The notes under the pieces: generated by a model
Database searches by the model: none
What the model was told of the DNA's origin: nothing
Seen by the model: the letters and a program-made list of their open reading frames with translations, nothing else
Assembly (NCBI RefSeq): GCF_014982805.1
Contig: NZ_JADCKC010000002.1
Span: 682,001-746,000 of the forward strand
DNA from: Gemmiger gallinarum
Lineage (GTDB): Bacteria > Bacillota > Clostridia > Oscillospirales > Ruminococcaceae
Reading direction: 5' to 3'
Length of the DNA: 64,000 nt
Made by a program: the position numbers and the translations under genes
Shown here: positions 47,826 through 55,531 of the stretch, one piece after another
Layout: every line of letters starts with the position of its first letter
Numbering within the stretch: position 1 is the first letter of the stretch

Positions 47826-48186
47826 ATGAAACTTTCTTTTCTGAAATCCTCCTCCCCGGGCGGAGAGGGGGAAACACCACCGGACATCCGCCCTTATGTG
47901 GCGGCCATCTTCCGGGGCAACCGGCTGCGGTTCGCCCTGATCATGGCACTGTACCTTGTTATTGTCCTCATCCTGATGGGGCAGTCCTGGCTGCTGGGTG
48001 AACTGATCGAAGTCATTGCCTCCCCCAGCCGGCAGCGCATCCTGCGGGATGCGGTCATTGCGGCGGCGCTGATTGCGGGGCTGGGGCTGGTCCAGATGGG
48101 CCATGCGCCCCTGCAGTCCCGCTTTGTCCATCAGGGCATGGCCCAGTACAAGGAAACGCTCTTTGCCGCCCTGACCCGCAAAAACA
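47826..48186 (+). pseudogene. ABC exporter, N-terminal remnant
   Basis: Starting MKLSFLKSSSPGGEGE, residues 36-60 and 75-95 look like the first two membrane helices of an ABC exporter, ending at MAQYKETLFAALTRKNI where the transmembrane domain should continue to helix 3. The frame then runs into unrelated, AT-richer sequence. No nucleotide-binding domain follows, so this is a truncated transporter fused by a recombination event. Confidence 0.7.
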
Positions 48187-48704
48187 TCAGAGCATTTGCC
48201 CAATCGCATTGTAGGCAGCATTCTCAAGCCATGCTTCGCTGTATCTTTCGCCAACCGGACACTCCGTATCGTGGTCATTTGTCGAGTGCGGAAGCTATGA
48301 ATGTACTTCTTGATTCCTCGAAATGCAGATTCACAAAGGAGCAGTTAGAAGACCTTTACGGTGCAGTTGATGATGAAGTCCTTGGAAGAGTAGCTGCGAG
48401 GAACAAGATACGCCTCTTTGAAGATGACGAGGACGAAGAAATTGAAAATGAGACTGGCGAGGAAGAGTTCTTCGATGAGCCGGTTGCTTCTGCCCCTAAA
48501 ATTGGCTTCTTTGCAAAGCTTTTCGCAGGAATCGGAATTGCTGATGCACTCTCATCCTCTCATGCTTCTCATCCGGGACATTGTACCGGCGATTGTGCGA
48601 ACTGTCCTCCCCATTATGGCTATCGTTATGGACGATGGTATTATGGTCATGGTCATGTGCATGGCTGTGAGTTCGGCGGTAACAAAGGCGACGGAAGCCT
48701 CTAA
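48187..48704 (+). CDS. Foreign 3' fragment in frame with the ABC remnant
   Basis: About 172 codons in frame with the ABC remnant, codon use clearly more AT. Landmarks: RAFAQSHCRQHSQAMLRCIF, then KEQLEDLYGAVDDEVLGRVA, an acidic block EDDEDEEIENETGEEEFFDE, and a C-terminus rich in Cys/His/Gly/Tyr (CTGDCANCPPHYGYRYGRWY then GHGHVHGC) that may bind metal. Not recognised. The intact C-terminal part, stop and terminator suggest the tail of a protein carried in on an insertion; whether the fusion is expressed is unknown. Confidence 0.5.
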
Positions 48705-48732
48705 CAGAGCAATACATATTGGGCTATAAGAA

Positions 48733-48773
48733 AAAGCCTCAAACGCAATCAAAAGGAGCGTTTGAGGCTTTAT
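48733..48773 (+). terminator. Rho-independent terminator
   Basis: AAAGCCTCAAACGC 48733-48746 pairs with GCGTTTGAGGCTTT 48758-48771. It marks the right edge of the inserted segment: flavodoxin codons resume at 48787. Confidence 0.8.
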
Positions 48774-48786
48774 TACTCATTCAACG

Positions 48787-49281
48787 TATGCGGAAAAACT
48801 GTCCGAGCAAACCGGCATTCCCGCGGCCAGTTACAAAGATGCGCCGGCCCTTTCGGACAAAGATATCATCGTTTATCTGGGTAGTCTGTATGCTGGTGGT
48901 GTTCTGGGCCTGGCGAAAACCCTGCGGGGCTTTTCCCTTCAGGACGGACAAAAACTAATCCTTGCTACCGTAGGGCTGGCCGACCCCAGAGAGCCGGAAA
49001 ACCAGCACAATATCCGTACTTCTCTGCAAAGGCAGTTTCCCGCAGAACTGCTTGATCGGGCGAAGATCTTTCATCTTCGTGGCGGGATCGATTATCAAAA
49101 GCTCTCTTTCAGACATCGGACAATGATGAAACTATTATACCAATCCCTGCAAAGGACGCCGTTTGAAAAACAGACAGCGGAGAACCGGGCGTTTCTGGAA
49201 ACCTATGGCAAGCAGGTGGATTTCACAGACTTCGGTGCGCTGGAACCGATCACCCGCGAAATCCAGAGGGGGACAATATGA
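48787..49281 (+). pseudogene. Flavodoxin-domain protein, N-terminus missing
   Basis: Open frame of 165 codons reading YAEKLSEQTGIPAASYKDAP, IIVYLGSLYAGGVLGLAKTL, TVGLADPREPENQHNI and LRGGIDYQKLSFRHRTMMKL: the middle and end of a HemG/protoporphyrinogen-oxidase-like flavodoxin. The expected start (phosphate-binding loop, IVIYGSxxGTT) is lost, replaced by the end of the inserted segment and its terminator, and no initiation site precedes it. So the insertion or deletion truncated two neighbouring genes. Confidence 0.72.
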
Positions 49282-49422
49282 ATAGGAGAAACAAAAATAT
49301 GCTTTAAAACTGTAAGTTGTCAAGCGCTTTCCTTCCTGTTACAATTCAAAGTATAAGTACAAAAGTATTCCACACGGTTTGAAACATTTCAGGAACTTTC
49401 TTGTGGATAGGAGGTGAACTCA

Positions 49423-49602
49423 ATGTACAAAACGATGGTAGTCAAATATTCTCCCAAGGCTAAAGAAATGGCTGTCAAAATAGAAGATGCAGCCAATAAA
49501 ATGGAACAGGAAGGTTTTGAGCTCGTTTCTTGCTCCATCATGCCATCTTCCAAGGGCATTCTGATTTTCAAAAGAATGGCGGCAGACGAGTCAACCGAAT
49601 AA
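49423..49602 (+). CDS. Small hypothetical protein (59 aa)
   Basis: Starts MYKTMVVKYSPKAKEMAVKI with AGGAGG eight bases upstream, so clearly translated. Alternating charged helix then a strand pattern (EGFELVSCSIMPSSKGILIF) resembling small DUF4177-like alpha/beta proteins, but not certain. AT-rich like the PadR/DUF2812 pair that follows on the other strand. No partner recognised. Bases 49603-49789 between it and the DUF2812 gene contain no gene. Confidence 0.65.
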   Translation: MYKTMVVKYSPKAKEMAVKIEDAANKMEQEGFELVSCSIMPSSKGILIFKRMAADESTE

Positions 49603-49789
49603 AGCCTTAACAAAATGGCCATTTCCATGAATACTTGGGGGGACATTTGATAAAACCCATATGGGTGTTCATGAAAATTACCTTGTATAACCCCATTCCC
49701 ATAATCATTGTCCCCTGAATTAATAGAACAACGTTTCCATACTGATTTTACTTATTCACTTTATCAACTATAGCCTATCCATCACGATA

Positions 49790-50338
49790 TCACTTTTTCA
49801 GCCGCCTCTTTAACTTCCAATAACGATAGGCAAAAGACGCAACTGCCCATACGTAAACTGAGAGCAGGATCAAAAACAGCACCAGTAGTATAGGAGCATC
49901 TGCATCTGAGCTATGGAATTGATCAAAGATGTTTGGCAAAATCAACAACATCAAAATAATGAGGATTGGCACATATCGGCCTGCAAATACCCGCCGCATC
50001 ATGTCGAGCCTGGACTCATCGTCACAGAAAATTTCCTCTTCTCCCTGCATTTCGGCAACTGGTTTACGGAAATAGGTGTATCCGGCAAACTCCTGAAGGT
50101 ACTCCCAGCCGCAATCCTTAAACATCTGCACATACTCGTCCCTATGTTTCAGCCCTTCTTCGTTATAATCGAGCTGGTAAACCACATCCTCAGGGGGACA
50201 TTTTTCAAAGCGGTAAAGTCCCGGCAGGCTTACTTTCGTAAATTTCCATCCTTCCTGATGCCGCTTCCGAAGATACTGTTCTTCTTTTTCCCATTCCGCT
50301 ATCGTGAAAATACGCAGCTCGGTTCTTTTGTCTTTCAT
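49790..50338 (-). CDS. DUF2812-domain membrane protein
   Basis: 182 aa. The N-terminal 110 residues form the DUF2812 domain (FTIAEWEKEEQYLRKRHQEG, GLYRFEKCPPEDVVYQLDYN, CGWEYLQEFAGYTYFRKP), followed by two membrane helices (about 120-140 and 147-170) and a basic end. DUF2812 proteins are nearly always paired with PadR regulators and act as partner or anti-regulator at the membrane. One base separates it from the PadR gene, confirming the pair. Confidence 0.88.
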   Translation of the reverse strand: MKDKRTELRIFTIAEWEKEEQYLRKRHQEGWKFTKVSLPGLYRFEKCPPEDVVYQLDYNEEGLKHRDEYVQMFKDCGWEYLQEFAGYTYFRKPVAEMQGEEEIFCDDESRLDMMRRVFAGRYVPILIILMLLILPNIFDQFHSSDADAPILLVLFLILLSVYVWAVASFAYRYWKLKRRLKK

Positions 50339-50339
50339 A

Positions 50340-50654
50340 TTAGCGCACCTCCATCATGTTTCGATACAATCTTTCGATTCGCTTCATTTCTAATGCCAGC
50401 ACATTTTTACCTAATTCTGTGATGCAATAAATCTTTCGTTTTTCTTCTTCCCGGACAAAGTGGATCAGGCCATCCTTCTCCATCTTGGATAGACTGCCGT
50501 ACATCGTTCCGGGACTAATTCGAATTTCGCCATCTGTCAGTTTCTCTACTTTCCGGATGATATTATAGCCATGGGATTCTTCCCGGAGGCAAAGCAGGAT
50601 ATAAAAACTCGTTTCTGTCATCGGTATGTACACTTTACGAATATGTGCGTTCAC
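50340..50654 (-). CDS. PadR-family transcriptional regulator
   Basis: 104 aa winged helix: YILLCLREESHGYNIIRKVE, the recognition region GEIRISPGTMYGSLSKMEKD and a C-terminal dimerisation helix. Start chosen at GTG 50654 because AAAGGG lies nine bases upstream and it gives a normal length; ATGs at 50702 and 50678 fall inside or next to the operator. Works with the DUF2812 membrane protein and probably represses their joint promoter via the dyad at 50693-50738. Confidence 0.88.
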   Translation of the reverse strand: MNAHIRKVYIPMTETSFYILLCLREESHGYNIIRKVEKLTDGEIRISPGTMYGSLSKMEKDGLIHFVREEEKRKIYCITELGKNVLALEMKRIERLYRNMMEVR

Positions 50655-50692
50655 TTCGTCACGACCCTTTCTATGCATACCTTGCACTGCAC

Positions 50693-50738
50693 TATATTGC
50701 ACTGCTACATATCAATTTCATTATAGCAGTGCGATATA
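50693..50738. promoter_or_regulatory. PadR operator-like dyad
   Basis: TATATTGCACTGCTA (50693-50707) and TAGCAGTGCGATATA (50724-50738) are inverted copies, one mismatch, spaced 16 bp, upstream of padR. Confidence 0.7.
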
Positions 50739-50922
50739 TATTTGTCAATTTTAATCTTTGTAAAGAGCGGATCATCCATATGGCGCAGTACAATCTGGAT
50801 CGGGCGTACCTGAGGATGGAGTTGTTCTAGTGGAAGAGCTGCTATCTCACCTCTGTCCCTGTGGAAAACTCGCTCATGTTTATAAAGTCAAAGTCAGCGT
50901 GGGATTGGTGTGGTATCTTTAT

Positions 50923-51057
50923 CTAAGTGATTACCCCCGTCTCCCACCGGGAAATACTGCGGTTGCTGACGCAGAGCCGCTCGGCAAGCTGTTCCTGGGT
51001 CATACCCTTTTCCCGGCGCAGCTGCCGCAAAAAGACACCGAATTTCTGCTGATCCAA
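50923..51057 (-). pseudogene. XRE helix-turn-helix fragment
   Basis: From TTG 51057 (AAGGAGG eight bases upstream): LDQQKFGVFLRQLRREKGMT then EQLAERLCVSNRSISRWETG, a typical Cro/CI DNA-binding domain that stops directly after it at 44 codons. Members normally continue with a dimerisation or effector domain, so this looks truncated; bases 50739-50922 hold no continuation I can recognise. It could still act as a tiny DNA-binding protein. Confidence 0.6.
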
Positions 51058-51177
51058 AGTAAATCCCTCCTTTTCTGTCCGTATCATAAGGCAAACGGTT
51101 TCCGGATCACAGGACACAGAGCGGGAATTCCGAAAAATCTCCCCGCTCTCTCCGTTTCCCGCAACCGGACACAAAAA

Positions 51178-51216
51178 ATCCCGCCCCCGACGGCGTCGGA
51201 CCGTCAGGGGCGGGAT
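51178..51216 (-). terminator. Terminator of the jag transcript
   Basis: ATCCCGCCCC 51178-51187 pairs with GGGGCGGGAT 51207-51216; U-run on the minus strand from the A6 at 51173-51178. Confidence 0.85.
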
Positions 51217-51233
51217 ACTTGTTTCAGGCTGTC

Positions 51234-52373
51234 TTACAGCTCGATCTTGCCGAACATGGCAAAGTCGTCGCCGTCATGGATGCGCTCCACCGGCGCGGGC
51301 GCCTGGGGACGGGCGTTGGGGTCGCGGGGGGTATCCGCAAACTCACGGCCGGGCACGTAGGACCCGCGGCTGCCGCTGCGATTGCCGCCGCGTCCGCCGG
51401 AACGTCCGCCACGGCCGCCGCGCTCGCCGCGCTCGCCGCCCTTGCGGCTGTCGCCCCGGAAGCCGCCGCGGCTTCCGCGACCGCCATTGCGGCTGCGGCT
51501 GTTGTCGCGGCTGCGGTTGCCCCCACGTCCACGGCGGCCGCTCTCGCGGTCGGGCAGGTTGCAGGCGTCGGAATCGGTGGAGTAGATGACCACTCGGCGG
51601 TCGGCGCCTTCGCCCTTGCTCTCGCTGCGGACGCCCTCGATGGCGGCCACGGCGGTGTGGATGATGTGACGCTCGTAGGGGTTCATGGGCTCCATCTCAT
51701 AGTAGCAGCCGGTGCGCTTGACGCGCTCGCACAGGCGGCCGGCCAGAGCAGCCAGGTCGTCCTCCCGCTTGCCGCGGTAGCCGGCCACATCCAGGCCCAG
51801 CTTGACGTAGCTGCCTTCCATCCGGTTGACCACCAGGCTGGTCAGGTAGCTCAGGCTCTCCATGGTCTCGCCCCGGCGGCCGATGAGCACGCCCACGTGG
51901 TCGCCCTTGATGCGCAGGATGGTGGCCTCCCCTTTCTTGACGGCGGTGAACACCAGGTTGGAGGCGCCCATCATCTCGCAGATGGGACGCAGGTAGTCCA
52001 CCGCGGCGGTCAGGCGCTCGTCGGCGGCAATGTCCAGTTCCACCTCGGCAGCCTCTGCCTTGGGCTCGGCTTTGGGCTCCTGGGGAGCAGCCTCCTCAGC
52101 GGGGGCAGCAGCCGGGGCGGTCTGGGCCGGTTCCTCCGCCTTGGGGGCCTGGGGCGCTGCCTCAGGGGCGGCAGGCTCCGCAGCCGGGGCGGCGGTCTCG
52201 GGCTCGTCCAGCGTCACGCGGACGCGGGCGGGAATGGTCTTGAACAGCTTCTTGACGGGGAAATCCAACACCTCATAGCTGACGTTGATGTCGTCACGGT
52301 CCACGCCCAGGGCGTCGCAGGCGGCCTGAACAGCCAGTTCCACCGTCTTGCCGGTCATTTCGATTTCACGCAT
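51234..52373 (-). CDS. jag: Jag/KhpB RNA-binding protein with RGG-like tail
   Basis: 379 aa, longer than the usual 200-260. Order: Jag_N domain (1-55), Ala/Pro/Glu linker, KH domain with VGVLIGRRGETMESLSYLTS, R3H domain with NPYERHIIHTAV, then about 110 residues of Arg/Gly/Ser-rich sequence (GRGGNRSRDNSRSRNGGRGS and similar) and a short end. Jag proteins bind RNA and tune cell-wall synthesis and division. The start codon is three bases after the yidC stop. The RGG-rich tail may add nonspecific RNA binding. Confidence 0.94.
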   Translation of the reverse strand: MREIEMTGKTVELAVQAACDALGVDRDDINVSYEVLDFPVKKLFKTIPARVRVTLDEPETAAPAAEPAAPEAAPQAPKAEEPAQTAPAAAPAEEAAPQEPKAEPKAEAAEVELDIAADERLTAAVDYLRPICEMMGASNLVFTAVKKGEATILRIKGDHVGVLIGRRGETMESLSYLTSLVVNRMEGSYVKLGLDVAGYRGKREDDLAALAGRLCERVKRTGCYYEMEPMNPYERHIIHTAVAAIEGVRSESKGEGADRRVVIYSTDSDACNLPDRESGRRGRGGNRSRDNSRSRNGGRGSRGGFRGDSRKGGERGERGGRGGRSGGRGGNRSGSRGSYVPGREFADTPRDPNARPQAPAPVERIHDGDDFAMFGKIEL

Positions 52374-52376
52374 CGT

Positions 52377-53456
52377 TTATTTGCCTCCCTTTTTCTTCTT
52401 TTTGCTCTTGGACTGTTCTTCCAGCTCCATGCGCTCGGCCTCGGTGAGGGGACGGGTGCGCTCGTCCTTGTACTTCTCGGCGTCCAGGGCGCGGGCGCGT
52501 TCCAGGCGCAGACGGTTGAGCTCGGCCTCGTTGACCTGCTTGGTCACTTCCTGGCCTTCCTCCACCACGACCACTTCCTTCTTGGCCTTTTTGGCGGCCT
52601 TTTTGGCGGCCAGTTCGGCCTCATATTCTTTCTTGAAGCGCTCGGGGCTGTAGATCTTGTTGGTAAGGACCGACTGCAGGATCATGCAGATGTTGGAGGT
52701 GGTGTAGTACAGGGAGAAGCCGATGGGTGCGGTAAAGCAGAACCATGCGAACATCAGGTTCATGACCCACAGCATGATCTTCATGCTGCCCTGGGTGGCG
52801 GCCTGCTGGCCGGACATGCGGGTAACGATGATGTTGGAGGCGAACACCGTGACGGTGGCCAGGATGGGGAAAATCAGCAGCGGGGACAGGGCAAAGCCTG
52901 CGGTGGTGCAGACATCCATGCCCAAAAAGCTGGTGTTGAAGCCCTGGATCAGGCCGATCTGCTCGGCGGTGAGGCTGGTGGCCACATCGGTGCCCGCTTT
53001 GATGGCGGTGATGAGCTGGGTCTCAGCCAGGGTGACGTTGGAGGTGCTGATGCCCAGGGCGGTGCAGGCGGCATTGATGGCGTCGGCAGGGATGCCCAGA
53101 ATGTAGCGCACCGGATGATAAACCACCTGGATGATGGCGAAGAGGATCAGCATGTTCAGCACCATGGGCAGACAGCCTGCCATGGGGTTGTAGCCGTACT
53201 CCTGCTGGAACTTCATCAGTTCCTCATTCTGCTTTTCGGGGTTGTTTTTGTACTTTTGCTGGATCTCGTTGAGCATCGGTGTGTAGACCGACATCTTTGC
53301 CATGGATTTCTGCTGTTTGATGGCGAGAGGCAGCGACACCACGCGGATCAGGATCGTGAAGATGATCATGGTGAGCGCGTAGCTGGGGATGGCCTGGTAC
53401 ATCAGGGCCATCAGGGGGCCGAGGATGATCGAGAGAAAACCTAAAATTTCAGTCAT
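52377..53456 (-). CDS. yidC: Membrane protein insertase YidC
   Basis: 359 aa, single-module gram-positive type. Membrane segments near residues 5-30, 65-85, 120-150, 210-230 and 250-270; RVVSLPLAIKQQKSMAKMSV and PEKQNEELMKFQQEYGYNPMAGCLPM are signature parts, and the C-terminus is highly basic (EEQSKSKKKKKGGK), for ribosome contact. Start at ATG 53456 (MTEILGFLS) preferred over 53492. Part of rpmH-rnpA-yidD-yidC-jag, minus strand. The lipobox Cys of some YidC homologues is absent. Confidence 0.95.
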   Translation of the reverse strand: MTEILGFLSIILGPLMALMYQAIPSYALTMIIFTILIRVVSLPLAIKQQKSMAKMSVYTPMLNEIQQKYKNNPEKQNEELMKFQQEYGYNPMAGCLPMVLNMLILFAIIQVVYHPVRYILGIPADAINAACTALGISTSNVTLAETQLITAIKAGTDVATSLTAEQIGLIQGFNTSFLGMDVCTTAGFALSPLLIFPILATVTVFASNIIVTRMSGQQAATQGSMKIMLWVMNLMFAWFCFTAPIGFSLYYTTSNICMILQSVLTNKIYSPERFKKEYEAELAAKKAAKKAKKEVVVVEEGQEVTKQVNEAELNRLRLERARALDAEKYKDERTRPLTEAERMELEEQSKSKKKKKGGK

Positions 53457-53577
53457 AGCCTGTCCAATCCGCCCCGCCTGCGCACAGGGCATTTCGTTAT
53501 GTTTTTATCCAAAGCCCCCGCAGCGCAGCACAGGGACGAAAAACATGGGGATCTCCCATCGCCGGGGATGGGGCGGG

Positions 53578-53850
53578 CTACTTTTCCCGGGTAAGACGCC
53601 GGGCAGGATTGCGCCAGCGGCCCTTTTCGGGCACGGGGTCGTAGCCGAACTTCCCGAAGGGGTTGCAGCGGAGAATCCGCCACACGGCCAGCACGCCGCC
53701 CTTGAGCAGACCATGGGTGGTCAGGGCCTCCACAGCATACTGGCTGCAGGTGGGCACAAACCGGCAGTGATGTCCCAGGTGGGGACTCAGGTACTTCTGG
53801 TACAGCCGGATGAGGGCAACGAAGGGCCGGGTGAGCAGCGGCGGGGTCAT
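53578..53850 (-). CDS. yidD: Membrane protein insertion efficiency factor YidD
   Basis: 90 aa. [30 protein letters not shown] is the family hallmark with two cysteines (CRFVPTC), then [22 protein letters not shown]. Helps YidC at the membrane. ATG overlaps the rnpA stop (ATGA at 53847-53850), so it is translationally coupled to rnpA. A 121-bp gap separates it from yidC. Confidence 0.95.
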   Translation of the reverse strand: MTPPLLTRPFVALIRLYQKYLSPHLGHHCRFVPTCSQYAVEALTTHGLLKGGVLAVWRILRCNPFGKFGYDPVPEKGRWRNPARRLTREK

Positions 53851-54197
53851 GTGCGGGGAACGGCGCGGTCGGGCAGACCGGCGGCCCGCATGAGCTTGGC
53901 CAGGGTTTTGCTGACCTGGGTGCTCTTGAGGCGGGGGGTCTGGGCGCGGGCCACCAGGATGACATCGTAGCCGCCGATGTCGGCGGGCAGATGCTCGGCC
54001 AGGGCGGCGCGCATGACCCGGCGTGCCCGGTTGCGCAGCACGGCGCAGCCCACCTTTTTGGTGGCGGTCAGGCCGATGCGGGTGTGACCCACCCGGTTTT
54101 TGGCGACGTAGAGCACCAGCTGGGGGTGGACGTAGCTTTTGCCGCGGGCATACACCCGGGTAAACTCTTTGTTTTTGCAGATGGTGCGGTAGCGCAT
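53847..54197 (-). CDS. rnpA: Ribonuclease P protein component
   Basis: 116 aa basic protein that assists the RNase P RNA in 5' tRNA maturation. [24 protein letters not shown] at the N-terminus and the RNR motif in [16 protein letters not shown] are diagnostic. The C-terminus continues into the yidD overlap. Separated from rpmH by 259 bp with a hairpin rather than the usual short gap. Confidence 0.95.
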   Translation of the reverse strand: MRYRTICKNKEFTRVYARGKSYVHPQLVLYVAKNRVGHTRIGLTATKKVGCAVLRNRARRVMRAALAEHLPADIGGYDVILVARAQTPRLKSTQVSKTLAKLMRAAGLPDRAVPRT

Positions 54198-54263
54198 AAA
54201 ACCCCTTTCGCCGCGGCGTGCGGCTTTGAAAAAAGGCTGCCGAGCGCACGGTCAAACGCAAGG

Positions 54264-54301
54264 AAAAAAGCCTCCGGCAAAAATACCGGCGGGCTTTTTT
54301 C
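54264..54301 (-). terminator. Hairpin between rpmH and rnpA
   Basis: A6-GCC...CCGG / CCGG...GGGC-T6, terminating in either direction. It may attenuate rnpA relative to rpmH. Confidence 0.65.
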
Positions 54302-54456
54302 GGTCTTGCATCTGACCAGGATCAGCAGCCTGAAGGTGGATTCGTGGGTCGACTGACATGAAGTCCTGTGCAAATACCCGAGAAACCGTACATTTTCAAA
54401 AAGAAGGCCCGCAGCCGGGCCTGTGCGTCAATGACGCCGATGTCCCGAAAGGACGA

Positions 54457-54591
54457 TCAGACGGTCAGGCTCTTGCGGCCCTTGGCGCGGCGAGCGTTGA
54501 TGACCTTGCGGCCATTCTTGCTGGACATACGCTTCAGGAAACCATGAACGGCACTGCGCTGACGCTTCTTCGGCTGGAAAGTCTGTTTCAT
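54457..54591 (-). CDS. rpmH: 50S ribosomal protein L34
   Basis: 44 aa, too short for most ORF filters: [20 protein letters not shown] then [20 protein letters not shown], highly basic, ending KSLTV. The sequence matches L34 throughout. AGGAGG lies eight bases before the ATG. First gene of the rpmH-jag transcript; preceded by a perfect-consensus promoter. In most bacteria it abuts dnaA; here dnaA is 54 kb away. Confidence 0.97.
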   Translation of the reverse strand: MKQTFQPKKRQRSAVHGFLKRMSSKNGRKVINARRAKGRKSLTV

Positions 54592-54674
54592 TTTACATAT
54601 CCTCCTGTCCCGATTTTGGGGTGAATTTCGATGCCTGGGCTACGCCCCATCGAGGGACAGCCTTGCAGACTATG

Positions 54675-54704
54675 ATTATAGCCCATCCGCAAGGCCTTTG
54701 TCAA
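54675..54704 (-). promoter_or_regulatory. rpmH promoter, full consensus
   Basis: TTGACA (54704-54699) and TATAAT (54680-54675) on the minus strand, 18-bp spacer, about 85 bp before rpmH. Confidence 0.85.
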
Positions 54705-54823
54705 CACCCGAAAGGGATTTTTTGCCTGTTGTATGTGTTTTTTCCCGAAAAAAGAGAAGAAAACTTTTTCTTCAGGCCATATCTTGTTGTGCGGCCGGCG
54801 GCGTTCTACAAGATGTCAGCCCC

Positions 54824-55480
54824 TCACAGCATGGCCTGGCCGTTGATGGTCAGGGCAAAGCGGACGCCCAGCTTTTCGGCGGCCTTGCGGCAGAGGATCA
54901 TACGGTCCAGGAAGATCTCAAAGTAGTCCATGAGGGGGCAGACCTTTGTGTCGATGGTGAGGGACAGCCGGATGACCCCCGGCTCAAACCGCACCTGAGA
55001 TTCGGTCACCGAGAAGTTGACCCGGTCGTGGATATCGAAGGAGGCCATGTCCTGGTTGCGGACCCGGTTGGCCCGCACGTCGGTCTTGTCGGCCAGAATG
55101 AGGGCGGCGGCCACGGCGTTCACCGGGAAGGCGGTGCCCTCGTCGTGGTTGCCGATGGCGGTGACGATGGTGGCGGTCTCGTCGGGGTCAAAGCCCAGCT
55201 TGTCCAGAATGCGGAAGGCCATGACGGCGCCGCTCTGGGCGTGGTCCACCCGGTTGACCACATTGCCGATGTCGTGTAGCCAGCCCGCAATGGCGGCCAG
55301 CTCGGCGGTGCGCTCGTCCTGGCCCAGCCACAGCAGAATGCGCCGGGCAGTGTCCGCCACCCGGCCCACATGGGCGAAGCTGTGCTCGGTGTAGCCCAGG
55401 GCAATGAGGGATTCGTCCGCCTTGCGGATGTAGGCGGCGATCTCGGTGTTCTTGCGGATGCTGTCAAAGGATACGGTCAT
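54824..55480 (-). CDS. HD-domain phosphohydrolase
   Basis: 218 aa. The HD signature runs from HSFAHVGRVADTARRILLWL to AAIAGWLHDIGNVVNRVDHA (conserved His, His-Asp, Asp), followed by GNHDEGTAFP, all metal-ligand positions. The C-terminal 70 residues (VNFSVTESQVRFEPGVIRLS and on) form an extra domain. Such proteins hydrolyse nucleotides or second messengers; the substrate is not evident. GGGAAGG upstream of ATG 55480. It is separated from the GH115-like gene by 51 bp on the same strand, likely an operon. Confidence 0.87.
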   Translation of the reverse strand: MTVSFDSIRKNTEIAAYIRKADESLIALGYTEHSFAHVGRVADTARRILLWLGQDERTAELAAIAGWLHDIGNVVNRVDHAQSGAVMAFRILDKLGFDPDETATIVTAIGNHDEGTAFPVNAVAAALILADKTDVRANRVRNQDMASFDIHDRVNFSVTESQVRFEPGVIRLSLTIDTKVCPLMDYFEIFLDRMILCRKAAEKLGVRFALTINGQAML

Positions 55481-55531
55481 AAAGTGCTTCCCTTCCCTGT
55501 TTGGCGGTTGTGACAGAATGGGGCTGTGGGG

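Noticed and set aside
51219-53444. 741-codon plus-strand frame over jag and yidC
   Set aside because: Antisense shadow, low-complexity A/G-rich, no start site.
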